Source of the DNA: Paenibacillus solanacearum | GTDB taxonomy: Bacteria > Bacillota > Bacilli > Paenibacillales > NBRC-103111 | Assembly (NCBI RefSeq): GCF_910593845.1 | Contig: NZ_CAJVAS010000016.1 | Location: 62,001-126,000 of the forward strand | DNA: 64,000 bases | Direction of reading: 5' to 3' | Shown: one piece after another, positions 25,687 to 34,264 of the stretch | Numbering within the stretch: the first letter of the stretch is position 1 | How the letters are laid out: each line of letters starts with the position of its first letter | Notes under the pieces: generated by a model | Databases searched by the model: none | What the model saw: the letters and a program-made list of their open reading frames with translations, nothing else | What the model was told of the DNA's origin: nothing | Position numbers and translations under genes: made by a program

Positions 25687-26592
25687 ATGGAACGTTATCC
25701 AAAATATGCGTACTATTCCATGGAAACAAAATGCGAGACGCTGCCCCTCCCTTTTCCTCCCCAGCATCAGCCGCAGCAGCCGGGGCTGGAATACTTGATG
25801 ACGCCCCGCCCGATCTATGAGAACCCGAATTACAAGGGCAGCGGGAAGCTGAAAGACAAAGCTGCGTTCATCACCGGAGGCGACAGCGGTATTGGACGGG
25901 CGACGGCCATCGCCTTTGCCAAGGAAGGCGCCGATGTCGCTTTCACCTATTTGTACGAACAGCCCGACGCAGACGAGACGAAGCAGCGCATCGAAGAGCT
26001 CGGCAGGCGCTGTCTGGCCTTGAAAGTCGACATGCGCAGCAAGGCGAACTGTACGGCGGCCGTGCTGCAAGCGGTGCAGACGCTTGGCAAGCTGAATATC
26101 GTCGTGAACAATCAGGGCGTCCAATACCCGCAGGACAGCGTGCTCGACATTACGGAAGAGCAGCTTGAGCAGACGTTCCGCACAAATATATTCGCGTTCT
26201 TCTTCGTCACGCAGGCGGCGCTGCCGCATTTGAAGGAAGGCGACGCCATCGTCAACACGGCTTCCATTACCGCTTATCAGGGAGAGCCGACGCTCATCGA
26301 CTATTCGTCCACGAAGGGAGCGATCGTCACCTTTACGAGGTCGCTGGCGCTGTCTCTCGTAGACCGGGGCATCCGCGTCAATGCGGTCGCACCCGGGCCG
26401 ATCTGGACCCCGCTTATCGTTTCGAGCTTCTCTGCGGACAGAGTCAGCGCGTTCGGCCGCGACACGCCGATGAAGCGCGCCGGGCAGCCGTTCGAGCTGG
26501 CCCCGGCGTTCGTCTATCTGGCAAGCGACGACGCCAGCTATGTAACCGGGGAGACGCTCCACGTCAACGGGGGCGGTTTCATTACTTCTTGA
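25687..26592 (+). CDS. SDR-family oxidoreductase (general stress protein 39 type)
   Basis: A 301-residue SDR of the YhdF/YdaD (GSP39) type. An N-terminal extension (residues 1-50, PFPPQHQPQQPG...RPIYENPNYKGSGKLKDK) precedes the Rossmann domain. Motifs: ITGGDSGIGRATAIAFAKEG, NNQGVQ, the catalytic Ser in NTASITAYQG, Tyr/Lys in YSSTKGAIVTF, and NAVAPGPIWTPLI. ATG at 25687 follows AAGGAGG by 12 bases. Related genes belong to the stress response in Bacillus; the substrate is unknown. The 3' end overlaps convergent nagZ by 11 bases. Confidence 0.9.
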   Translation: MERYPKYAYYSMETKCETLPLPFPPQHQPQQPGLEYLMTPRPIYENPNYKGSGKLKDKAAFITGGDSGIGRATAIAFAKEGADVAFTYLYEQPDADETKQRIEELGRRCLALKVDMRSKANCTAAVLQAVQTLGKLNIVVNNQGVQYPQDSVLDITEEQLEQTFRTNIFAFFFVTQAALPHLKEGDAIVNTASITAYQGEPTLIDYSSTKGAIVTFTRSLALSLVDRGIRVNAVAPGPIWTPLIVSSFSADRVSAFGRDTPMKRAGQPFELAPAFVYLASDDASYVTGETLHVNGGGFITS

Positions 26593-27859
26593 CCGCAGCC
26601 GGCGCGCCCGCCTCAAGCTGCTTCAGCACACTGCGAATCCGGCTGTTCAACGCGGCCGGATCGGCCTGCGGGGCCGGGCTGTCCGCCAACCGGTACCGCT
26701 GCTTCAGCTTCAGAATGCGGTAGACGCTCTCTTCGATGCGCGATACCGGCAGCGTGCCCGCCTGCACCGCGTCCTTAACGGCGCGGAATACGGACAGCTC
26801 CTGTTCGCGACCATGCCCCACGAGCAGCACGTCGCTTCCGGCGGCGATCGACTGCACCGCCACCTGCGCGAGGTCGTAATGCGCAGTGATCGCCCCCATC
26901 GTCAAATCGTCGGTGACGACGACACCGGTAAAGCCCATTTCTTTGCGCAGCAAGTCGGTGATCACGGCGCGGGAGAACGAAGCGGGCGCCTTGGCGTCCA
27001 GTTCCGGCAGCAGCAGATGAGCGACCATGACAGCGTCCGCACCGGCCTTCACCGCCTCGCCGAATGGCTTCAGCTCCAGCGAACGAAGCCGGTTCAGATC
27101 GTGCCGGACGACGGGGAGGCCGACATGTGAGTCGACGGAAGTGTCGCCATGCCCGGGAAAATGCTTCACGACCGGGATCACGTCACGCGACTGGAGCCCC
27201 TTCATCGTCTGCACGCCGAGCCTGCCGACCAGCTCGGCGCTGCTGCCGAAGGAACGGTCGCCGATGACCGGGTTGTTCGGGTTGCTGTTCACGTCCAGCA
27301 CCGGCGCAAAATCCATATTCAGCCCGTACGCCGATAGCATGTCGCCAAGCGTCTGCCCGATCTGCAGCGAAAGCTCCGGCTTGTTCGCCTTGCCGATCGC
27401 GAGCGCGGACGGGATGTCCGTGAGCTCGTCCGGCATACGGCTGACCCGGCCGCCCTCCTCATCCACGCTCAGCCAGAGCGGAATGCCATTTGCCGCCCGG
27501 TTCGCCTCCTTCAGCGCTCCCGTTAGCTGCTGCAGCTGGCGGCCGTCCTTGATGTTCGGCTTATATAATATAAATCCGCCGACATGGTATGTCTCGATCA
27601 GCTCCTTGACGGGCTCGTTCAGCTCGTAGCCGTCGATTCCGACGAGCAGTAGCTGGCCGATCTTCTCCTCCAGCGTCATCTTCGCGATTTGCGCTTGGAT
27701 CGGGTCCGCCGGCGGCGGCGTCTGCGCAGCAGCGCCGTTATCCGCCGAGGCGGAAGGCTTGTCTTCTTTGCCACAGCCCGCCAAGGCAAGCAGCGCCGCC
27801 AAAAGAACGGCGGCCGCGATCCATATGGTGCGGCGGCGGTTCGTCCTGCTCATCAACAT
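26582..27859 (-). CDS. nagZ: Beta-N-acetylhexosaminidase, glycoside hydrolase family 3, lipoprotein
   Basis: A 425-residue lipoprotein (signal with lipobox LALAGC at about residue 29, then a Ser/Ala/Pro-rich spacer). The GH3 barrel shows LLVGIDGYELNEPVKELI, SVDEEGGRVSRMP, FAPVLDVNSNPNNPVIGDRS, KHFPGHGDTSVDSHVGLPVV (the GH3 NagZ His/Asp dyad) and VVTDDLTMGAI with the nucleophile Asp. Gram-positive NagZ removes GlcNAc from muropeptides outside the cell during wall recycling. The second GH3 domain of some Bacillus enzymes is absent. Start at 27859 or 27853. Confidence 0.93.
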   Translation of the reverse strand: MLMSRTNRRRTIWIAAAVLLAALLALAGCGKEDKPSASADNGAAAQTPPPADPIQAQIAKMTLEEKIGQLLLVGIDGYELNEPVKELIETYHVGGFILYKPNIKDGRQLQQLTGALKEANRAANGIPLWLSVDEEGGRVSRMPDELTDIPSALAIGKANKPELSLQIGQTLGDMLSAYGLNMDFAPVLDVNSNPNNPVIGDRSFGSSAELVGRLGVQTMKGLQSRDVIPVVKHFPGHGDTSVDSHVGLPVVRHDLNRLRSLELKPFGEAVKAGADAVMVAHLLLPELDAKAPASFSRAVITDLLRKEMGFTGVVVTDDLTMGAITAHYDLAQVAVQSIAAGSDVLLVGHGREQELSVFRAVKDAVQAGTLPVSRIEESVYRILKLKQRYRLADSPAPQADPAALNSRIRSVLKQLEAGAPAAVKK

Positions 27860-28251
27860 CGTTCACGGCTCCTTCCCGGTTGGATGTGTTTACCTGTTAG
27901 TTTCGCCTTAGGGTATGGACTCGTATACGGTGCTGCATGACAAGAAACAATACCCTTCTATTACCAAACGGCATAACGCTCCGTTAAGTTGCAGGAAGAA
28001 CGCGGCGCTGCCGATTCGGGCTGAAGCCGCTGCCGCCGAAGGTATGCCTCCGCGGCGGTCGCGAGGCTCGCTTCGCTTCGGAGACCCCCCTCTCGGCAGG
28101 GGCAAGCGGGCGGTCGTAAATGCCTGGCTGCGCGTGTCCGAGCGACAGCTTGGTGTGTGCCGCTCCGCATACGAGGAGTGCATGCGGGCGGATGCAAAAA
28201 GCACGAACCGCGGATTTCCGCCGACATTCGTGCATCCCCATGGTTTAGCCG
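27860..28251. other. 392-base intergenic region, terminator only
   Basis: Between nagZ and tgl. The right end carries the tgl terminator (28195-28234). The rest, including a GC-rich stretch near 28050-28100, holds no frame I would call a gene. Confidence 0.6.
28195..28234 (-). terminator. Terminator after tgl
   Basis: GCACGAA...TTCGTGC stem enclosing GGA/TCC pairing; on the minus strand it is followed by TTTTTGC. Confidence 0.8.
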
Positions 28252-29094
28252 TCAGGACAAATGATACAGCATCGTGCGCCAGCCGATTCGCGCCACAACT
28301 CCGTCTCCCGCGGCGAACGGCAGCTCCGCCAGCCCGGATGCATCCGAGCGGTTCATTCGGCCCTCGGCCGCCTGCTTCAGGTAGAAGAAGTTCGGGTACG
28401 TCGATTCGTCCAGCAAATAAGCCGATACACTGCTTCCCGGCTTGCGATGCCGGTTGAGCCTGCCTATGATTTTGTCCGCGTTCCCGACGCCGATGCCATG
28501 GCCAAAAAACAGCTCGCCCGGCAGCCGAATGACATTTTCCCCCTGCCATTCCATAACCTTCGGGTTCACGTCAGGGTTTTTGAAATATTGCACGTCGCCG
28601 GGATACGACTCTTTCTTGTTATACTCGGTAATCAGCCTCAGGTCGCTATCATGCTGCCACGCAAACAAATAGAGGCCGCCGAACAGTCGATTGAAGCTGT
28701 CCGAACCGATCGTCTCCAGCACGCCTTTGTACAAAATGATAATAATGGCCGTAGCGCACTCAAAGCCGTACAGCTGGCCGTTCGTATAAATGTCGCGGAT
28801 CGCATCGGATGGCCGCACATTATCGCGCAGCCGAAAGCCGCCTTCAGATGTGCGGATCCAATAGGCGGGGTTGCAGCGCGACTTGCGGAACGTCTCGAAC
28901 CCGGCCGCGCTCTTGTCCAGCGCAAGGGACGCTTCGACAATCGCCTCGCGCATCTTGAGCTCGAACCGGAGCGCGTCCAGCGAGTCGTAATAATACGATT
29001 TGGAGCTTGCTTGCTTCAGCGAATAAATTTCCCGTTGAAGCTCCGGCCAACCGGAAGGGTCCACCGGGACGCTTCCTCCTGCCACAATGATCAT
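28252..29094 (-). CDS. tgl: Protein-glutamine gamma-glutamyltransferase (spore coat)
   Basis: A 280-residue bacterial transglutaminase of the B. subtilis Tgl type (about 245 residues there), forming epsilon-(gamma-glutamyl)lysine cross-links in the spore coat. The nucleophile is Cys113 in YGFECATAIII. Flanking family features are SRCNPAYWIRTSEGGF, LYLFAWQHDSDL, YFKNPDVNPKVMEWQGENVI and FGHGIGVGNADKIIGRLN. The enzyme is expressed in the mother cell late in sporulation. Supports a spore-former. Confidence 0.93.
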   Translation of the reverse strand: MIIVAGGSVPVDPSGWPELQREIYSLKQASSKSYYYDSLDALRFELKMREAIVEASLALDKSAAGFETFRKSRCNPAYWIRTSEGGFRLRDNVRPSDAIRDIYTNGQLYGFECATAIIIILYKGVLETIGSDSFNRLFGGLYLFAWQHDSDLRLITEYNKKESYPGDVQYFKNPDVNPKVMEWQGENVIRLPGELFFGHGIGVGNADKIIGRLNRHRKPGSSVSAYLLDESTYPNFFYLKQAAEGRMNRSDASGLAELPFAAGDGVVARIGWRTMLYHLS

Positions 29095-29159
29095 ATTGAT
29101 GGTTCCTCCTCAGCTTGATGACTATATATATGCTGTAGAGGGGGAGGAACAGAACGATC

Positions 29160-30479
29160 TTAATCCATTTCGTAGATCGAGCCCGACTTGCTGGCGAACA
29201 GCTCCGCATATACCTTCTCCGCGTAAGCATCGGTCATCCCGGAGATATAATCGGCGATCAAGCGGGGCCATGTCCATTTGTCCTGATGCTGCTCGTAATT
29301 TTCCACCCAGTCCGGGGGGAGGATAAGCCGGCCCTGATCCGGCACGATAAAGCTGTCCCATAAATGGCGCAGCATGATTTCGCTCCGCTTCTGCAGCCGC
29401 TGCACGCGAAAATCTTTGATCATGGTCACCCATGCGAGCTTCTTCAATATTTCCATCGTCCGCAGCAAATCGAGATCCTGCTTGCCGTCGCGAACGAAGG
29501 TGACGCGCTTCCAGCCTTTCTTCGGATCGTCGATGATGCCGACCTTGCCCGCAAAATCGCTGACCCACCGGGCTTTCATTTCGCGGCGCGTGCGCGACTC
29601 TTCCTTGCCGCAGTCGTTATATATTTTTTCCCACTGGCTGAGATAGGCACCGAGCACCCGCTCGACCATCTCCCGAATGTTGACCTGGTCCCAGCCAACC
29701 TCCAGGTTGCCCTGATCGCTGACGATTTCCTGAATCAGATGCTCCACCAGCCGGTCATCCTCGAAGAACGTCCGGTTCATTTGAATTTTGCCGGCCCGGA
29801 TGCCGTCCTCGATATCATGCGTGGAATACGCGATGTCATCGCACAGGTCCATCAACTGCGCCTCCAGCGTGGAGCAGCCTTCCTTCATGCCCCAGCGGGC
29901 GCGGAGCTCGCCGATGCCTCCGTCCCACTCCATCGAGTAAGCCCCTTTCAACCGTCCGGGCTCATCGAGCAAGTAAGGATATTTATTGATCGCAAGCAGG
30001 ACCGCTGCGGTCAGATCAAGACCGCTGCCGCTGCCGGCCCGCTTCTCGAGAAACATCAGGATGCGAAAGTTTTGCGCGTTGCCCTCGTACTTCAGTCCAT
30101 GCTCCTCGCCGAGCAGCCGGTTCAATACTTCCTCTCCCTTATGTCCAAAGGGAGGATGCCCCAAGTCATGCGCCAGCGAGGCGCATTCGACGACCGCCGG
30201 GTCCAGCACCAGTCCCGGATGCTCCTTGCGCGACAAAAATTTGTACTGCTTGCCCATACGCCGCGCGACCTCCCGGGCGATCTGCGACACTTCAATCGAA
30301 TGGGTCAGGCGCGTGCGGTAATAATCGCCGGATCCCGCCCCGAACACCTGCGACTTGCCCTGAAGCCGGCGAAATGCCGGAGATTGGATCAACCGCGCGT
30401 AATCGCGCTCGTATTCGTCCCGTTCCTCGCTGAAAGTGCCGAGCGACGGCTCGTCAAGTCGAAGTTTTCTTAAGTCCAT
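29160..30479 (-). CDS. dgt: Deoxyguanosinetriphosphate triphosphohydrolase-like protein
   Basis: A 439-residue HD-domain dNTPase. The metal site is visible as TRLTHSIEVSQIAREVA and SLAHDLGHPPFGHKGEEVLN, with a later DDIAYSTHDIEDG. RLQGKSQVFG near residue 40 is a hallmark of the dGTPase family. Such enzymes hydrolyse dNTP to deoxynucleoside and triphosphate and shape dNTP pools. Length is within the 430-450 range of the type-2 subfamily. It lies 65 bases upstream of tgl in the same direction, with no terminator seen between. Confidence 0.93.
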   Translation of the reverse strand: MDLRKLRLDEPSLGTFSEERDEYERDYARLIQSPAFRRLQGKSQVFGAGSGDYYRTRLTHSIEVSQIAREVARRMGKQYKFLSRKEHPGLVLDPAVVECASLAHDLGHPPFGHKGEEVLNRLLGEEHGLKYEGNAQNFRILMFLEKRAGSGSGLDLTAAVLLAINKYPYLLDEPGRLKGAYSMEWDGGIGELRARWGMKEGCSTLEAQLMDLCDDIAYSTHDIEDGIRAGKIQMNRTFFEDDRLVEHLIQEIVSDQGNLEVGWDQVNIREMVERVLGAYLSQWEKIYNDCGKEESRTRREMKARWVSDFAGKVGIIDDPKKGWKRVTFVRDGKQDLDLLRTMEILKKLAWVTMIKDFRVQRLQKRSEIMLRHLWDSFIVPDQGRLILPPDWVENYEQHQDKWTWPRLIADYISGMTDAYAEKVYAELFASKSGSIYEMD

Positions 30480-30589
30480 ACCCGTCTCCCCGCATCTATG
30501 TATGCTATCGTATCATGCACTTCAGCTTGCTGCCCGCTTGTTGGCATGATCGCTTGGTTTGTGTGACATTATATCACATTCGCCTAGCG

Positions 30590-30635
30590 AAGAGAAAAGA
30601 AAAGACGGCAGGTTGGCCGCTTCGGCCCTGCCGTC
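30590..30635 (-). terminator. Terminator after the LTA-synthase-family gene
   Basis: GACGGCAGG-tt-GGCC pairs with GGCC-CTGCCGTC around GCTTC; the minus-strand tail is TTTTCTTTTC. Confidence 0.88.
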
Positions 30636-30656
30636 CCTTCGCCTATGCCTCCGCCG

Positions 30657-32606
30657 TTATTCCTCCGGGCCGCTGGCGTTCACCATCTCGCCGTCTTCTT
30701 CCGCAGGGGCTTGCGTATAGACGTTCGATCCGCTGTATTTGGCAAAGTATTGCTTGCCGAACAGGTCGTCATACTGCAGCTCCCGGTATTTCTCTACGGA
30801 ATCGGCCAGCGCCGCCGGTACTTCCGCATGCAGCTTATGATCGGCGTCGACGACAAGTCCCCTCAGCAGTCCCGGCGTCCGCTTCATCTGCTCGGCGTTG
30901 TACGCCCAGGCGCCAGGCAACTCCAGCTGCAGCCGATCCAGCACATACGTCCCGAGGAAGGAATCGCTCAGCACAGGCACCTGCTCTTTCGGCAAGCCCA
31001 TATTGGACCACATCACGAATGGCACACTGTGCATCCGCTGCTGCTCCTCCAGCGACCACTGCTCGCTTTTGCCGGTATGAATGAACCCGGCTTGTGCATA
31101 TACATCATAATTGTAACCAAGCATCGGCAGATGGTCGCCGTAAAAGACGATCACGGTCGGCTCGCTTGATTTCTTGAAATGATCGATCAGCTTCTGCAAG
31201 CTTTGGTCCGCGTCACGCGCACCCTGCGTATACGTTTCAAGCGTGTCGCGCGCCTCGTCGGTAAGTGGCCCTTCGGCACGAATCGAATTGCCTCCGTCGC
31301 CATAACGGTGATCGTCGTACGGGCCGTGATTTTGCATGGTCACCGCATAGATGAACGTCGGGTCTTCATTGTTCTCGACCTGTTCGATAATGCGGTTAGA
31401 TACTTCCTCATCGGAGATAAACTGGCCTTTCAGCTTCGGACTGTCGAATTGATCCTTGCTGATGAAGTTATCGAAGTTCATCTGCTTGTATACGTTCTCC
31501 CGGTTCCAGAACCAGCCTTCGTAGGAATGAATGGCCGTGCTCCGGTAGTCCATCGTTTTGAAGTAGCTGGCCAAACTCAAGATCGGCTTGGTGATATACT
31601 GCTGGTACGGAACGGAGCCGGCCGGCAGGAAGCTCATCGAGTTGCCGGTCAGCACCTCGTACTCGACGTTGCTCGTGCCTCCGCCGAACTGGGGAGAGAG
31701 CAAGTAGCCCGAGGTCGATTCTTTTTGAAGCCGGTGAACGGTAGGCAGCGGGTCTTCCGAAAACTTCACGTTCGGCAGCAGCGTTGGATCCCAGAACGCC
31801 TCGTTCATAATAAAGATGACGTTTGGCTTCTGCGGGGTCGTCGTGCCGGATGCCGTTTTGACCTGCGCAAGCTCATTCATTTCCTGAGCCAGGACAGCCA
31901 TGGAAGGCTCGCTGTAACCCGGCGGCTTCGGCACAATCGTATTTTTCACGTTCATCGTAAAGGCAAGAGACAGACCGTTGTCGCCATAGTTTTGCTGCTG
32001 GTTCCACACGATCTCGCTAAAGCCGGCCCGATCCGTCAATTCATTGGCCCAGGGCAGGCGTACCGCGAACGAGTACAACACGAACACGGCTATAATCCCG
32101 AGGACGGCCCGAGACCGAAGGCGCAGTCCCAGCCGCGGAATCCACAGTCTGCTCGCGAAAATGATGATCAACAGCGCGAGCACGATGCCGAGCCGGACTA
32201 GCGCCTCATGGCTCGTCACGAGCGGCAAAATATTCATCGTTTCCTTGTTCAGAAAAATGTCCCAGGGGAAAAAGGGCTCGCCAATAAGACGCACTTTGAA
32301 AAAGCTGATCAACGACATCAGCGACATCAGCAGTACGCTAATTCCCGTCGCCAGCACCAGCGAGCCGAAGACGCAATACACCAATAAATAAACAAAAAAA
32401 GCAAGCAGAGCGTTCAAGCCGAACAGCTTCGGCTGCCCTGCAATCCATTCCCACGTACTCGCGACGGTGCCGCGTTGTATGAACTCGATGCCGAATACGA
32501 GCAGCAAAGGAATTATAATCATTGCACTAATGATTGTAGTGTAATAAGCCGCATTTACTTGTTTCGGCGGTGTTGATGTCGATTGTCCTTTTGTAAAAGG
32601 GCGCAT
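30657..32606 (-). CDS. LTA synthase-family phosphoglycerol transferase
   Basis: A 649-residue membrane enzyme of the sulfatase/LTA synthase superfamily. Five hydrophobic helices occupy about residues 25-185. The extracellular domain begins NVIFIMNEAFWDP (metal site), with the probable nucleophile Thr in FGGGTSNVEYEVLTG, then QNHGPYDDHRYGDGG, VIVFYGDHLPMLGYN (metal His/Asp) and HSVPFVMWSN. LtaS-type enzymes polymerise glycerol phosphate from phosphatidylglycerol. The NEAFWDP variant and the highly acidic C-terminus differ from B. subtilis LtaS, so YfnI/YvgJ-like or another transferase activity is possible. Confidence 0.9.
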   Translation of the reverse strand: MRPFTKGQSTSTPPKQVNAAYYTTIISAMIIIPLLLVFGIEFIQRGTVASTWEWIAGQPKLFGLNALLAFFVYLLVYCVFGSLVLATGISVLLMSLMSLISFFKVRLIGEPFFPWDIFLNKETMNILPLVTSHEALVRLGIVLALLIIIFASRLWIPRLGLRLRSRAVLGIIAVFVLYSFAVRLPWANELTDRAGFSEIVWNQQQNYGDNGLSLAFTMNVKNTIVPKPPGYSEPSMAVLAQEMNELAQVKTASGTTTPQKPNVIFIMNEAFWDPTLLPNVKFSEDPLPTVHRLQKESTSGYLLSPQFGGGTSNVEYEVLTGNSMSFLPAGSVPYQQYITKPILSLASYFKTMDYRSTAIHSYEGWFWNRENVYKQMNFDNFISKDQFDSPKLKGQFISDEEVSNRIIEQVENNEDPTFIYAVTMQNHGPYDDHRYGDGGNSIRAEGPLTDEARDTLETYTQGARDADQSLQKLIDHFKKSSEPTVIVFYGDHLPMLGYNYDVYAQAGFIHTGKSEQWSLEEQQRMHSVPFVMWSNMGLPKEQVPVLSDSFLGTYVLDRLQLELPGAWAYNAEQMKRTPGLLRGLVVDADHKLHAEVPAALADSVEKYRELQYDDLFGKQYFAKYSGSNVYTQAPAEEDGEMVNASGPEE

Positions 32607-32813
32607 CGTTCCACACTCCTATCTGCCCGTCACACGTTATTCTCTCCAATGTTTTTGTTCTTGAAACGGGCCGTATCTATTTTTAAGCAATTGTAAATGC
32701 TAAACATTAAAAAAACATGAAATTCGCGTGAAAAGGCTAAAATTGCTACTTTTGGCTCAGGTTTTCTCCATGTTTCCCGTTCAATCTACATAATTCTTAA
32801 GGAGGAATTCCGA

Positions 32814-33017
32814 ATGTATTTTTCCAAAAAAGTAATGGAACCTGTGCAACAAGAAGAAACGCCGATCTGGGCCTGCAGCCAGCATGAATGCACCTGCTGG
32901 ATGCGAACGAACTTCGCCTTTGAAGAAGAGAGTCCCGCTTGCCCGATATGCCAGTCGCAGATGGTCAAGGACACGCGGCTGCTTCCGCTGCTCAGCAACA
33001 ATACACGGAGAGCATAG
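32814..33017 (+). CDS. ydjO: YdjO-family cold-inducible protein
   Basis: A 67-residue protein with AAGGAGG before the ATG. MYFSKKVMEPVQQEETPIWA, then SQHECTCWMRTNFAFEEE and CPICQSQMVKDTRLLPLL, match YdjO, a small Bacillales protein with Cys pairs that probably bind zinc. B. subtilis YdjO is described as cold inducible; no biochemical function is known. The first cluster reads CSQHECTC, a small variation on the usual arrangement. Monocistronic, with a terminator downstream. Confidence 0.88.
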   Translation: MYFSKKVMEPVQQEETPIWACSQHECTCWMRTNFAFEEESPACPICQSQMVKDTRLLPLLSNNTRRA

Positions 33018-33336
33018 CAAGACCGCCTCAACTCACTTAGCCGAATGCCCTTTTGCATGCTGCCGATACGCGAACGAGCCCTGCCCCGGATGAGTTTCCT
33101 TGCCGGTGCAGGGCTATTTTTTTATCGGCTCGCCGAAGCGGCTTCGTTCTGGTTGGACGAGTGCATAAGTCGGTTGATGCGCAGAGCCGAAGCGGACCAA
33201 GGCGCTCCGTCCCGCTGGATGGCGCATGGCCGGATGCGGCCGCTCCGTGACAGCAAATGTCCCCCGTCCATCCGCCCGAGCATTAGCGTCGCGGAGCCGG
33301 CGCTGCCGGAGACAGCGGGGGCTCCGGCTTAACGGC
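33018..33336 (+). other. 319-base intergenic region with the ydjO terminator
   Basis: AGCCCTG...CAGGGCT (33078-33116) with inner CGG/CCG pairing and a TTTTTTT tail ends the ydjO transcript. The GC-rich remainder to the HIT gene stop has an open plus frame without a ribosome site or family resemblance; I call no gene. Confidence 0.7.
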
Positions 33337-33756
33337 TTATAGCGCGGCGCGAAGCCGGGCGATGATCTCCTCGTATTCCGCATCGCTCAGCTGCTCGTTG
33401 CCCGCGGGATTCATCTCGAACATCTTGCCCCACGTGTAGCCGTCCTTATATTTAGGAACGATATGGAAGTGGACATGCGGCATCATGTCCCCGAAGGCGC
33501 CGTAGTTGATTTTGTCCGGCGCGAACGCCGTGTGGACAGCCTTCGCCGCCTGCGCGATATCGCGCAAATACGATTCCTGCGCCTCGGGCGACAGCTGGAA
33601 CAGCTCCCGCTCATGGTCGTTGAGCGCAACGATACAGCGGCCGCGATACGTTTGCTCGCGGAACAAGTACAAGGTAGACACGCGCATCGGAGCAACTTCG
33701 ATCATCAAATTGGTCAACCGCTCATCGCGTGCGCAGTACATACAGTCTTGAGACAT
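33337..33756 (-). CDS. HIT-family (histidine triad) nucleotide-binding hydrolase
   Basis: A 139-residue HIT protein. The triad is HVHFHIVPKY near residue 96. The N-terminal CMYCARDERL has a Cys pair that can hold a structural zinc, and RCIVALNDHERELFQLSPEA is the usual central region. HIT proteins hydrolyse adenosine phosphoramidates or dinucleoside polyphosphates; the physiological substrate here is unknown. Length is typical (110-145). Confidence 0.92.
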   Translation of the reverse strand: MSQDCMYCARDERLTNLMIEVAPMRVSTLYLFREQTYRGRCIVALNDHERELFQLSPEAQESYLRDIAQAAKAVHTAFAPDKINYGAFGDMMPHVHFHIVPKYKDGYTWGKMFEMNPAGNEQLSDAEYEEIIARLRAAL

Positions 33757-33972
33757 TCGGAATCCCCTGCCTTTACCGTTCTATAAAATTTGTTAACGTG
33801 TGCATCCTTCTACTGACCATACTAACGGGTGCACGGGGATTTGTCTATGGCATGCAGCGATGTGCGTGACGTGCATGCGGGTATGATGTGCGGGCGCGTA
33901 TAACGCTCCAGGCTGCGAAACCTTCTTCTTTCCATTTTCGTATTGTTGTTTATCCGGTCAAAGGAGGAATCC

Positions 33973-34164
33973 ATGATGTTCAAACATCTGCTTCGCAAAT
34001 GGTTCGGGTCCGCCTTATCTCCCAAGCACAAACATTACAGACACGGCAGCAGCTCAGCGCATCGGCGATATGCCCCGAAGCATTCATCCAGCCACCGCTC
34101 AGGGTATGGGCACCGGCAGCAGGGCCACGGCTATTACAAACGAAAGCATCATTCCAGCTCTTGA
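33973..34164 (+). CDS. 63-residue His/Ser/Lys-rich basic protein
   Basis: AAGGAGG lies 8-11 bases before tandem ATGs at 33973 and 33976. The product is extremely basic and rich in His, Ser, Tyr and Gly (KHKHYRHGSSSAHRRYAPKH and GYGHRQQGHGYYKRKHH). The composition recalls small spore-associated or metal-binding peptides, but no family is recognised. A Rho-independent terminator directly downstream supports a real monocistronic gene. Confidence 0.65.
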   Translation: MMFKHLLRKWFGSALSPKHKHYRHGSSSAHRRYAPKHSSSHRSGYGHRQQGHGYYKRKHHSSS

Positions 34165-34176
34165 TTCCATGCTGAT

Positions 34177-34206
34177 GAAAGCCGCCTTCCAGCGGCTTTT
34201 TCTTAT
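34177..34206 (+). terminator. Terminator after the His/Ser-rich gene
   Basis: AAAGCCGC-cttcca-GCGGCTTTTTCTT. Confidence 0.88.
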
Positions 34207-34264
34207 GATCAGGTCAGCCAGAGATTTCTGATCGGCCTATTTCTTTGTAGCCTGTAATCAGCCA

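Noticed and set aside
27860-28194. GC-rich stretch between nagZ and tgl as a gene or structured RNA
   Set aside because: No ribosome site, no conserved frame, and no riboswitch-like arrangement that I could recognise.
33045-33332. Possible plus-strand gene after ydjO
   Set aside because: It runs through the ydjO terminator hairpin and has no ribosome site.
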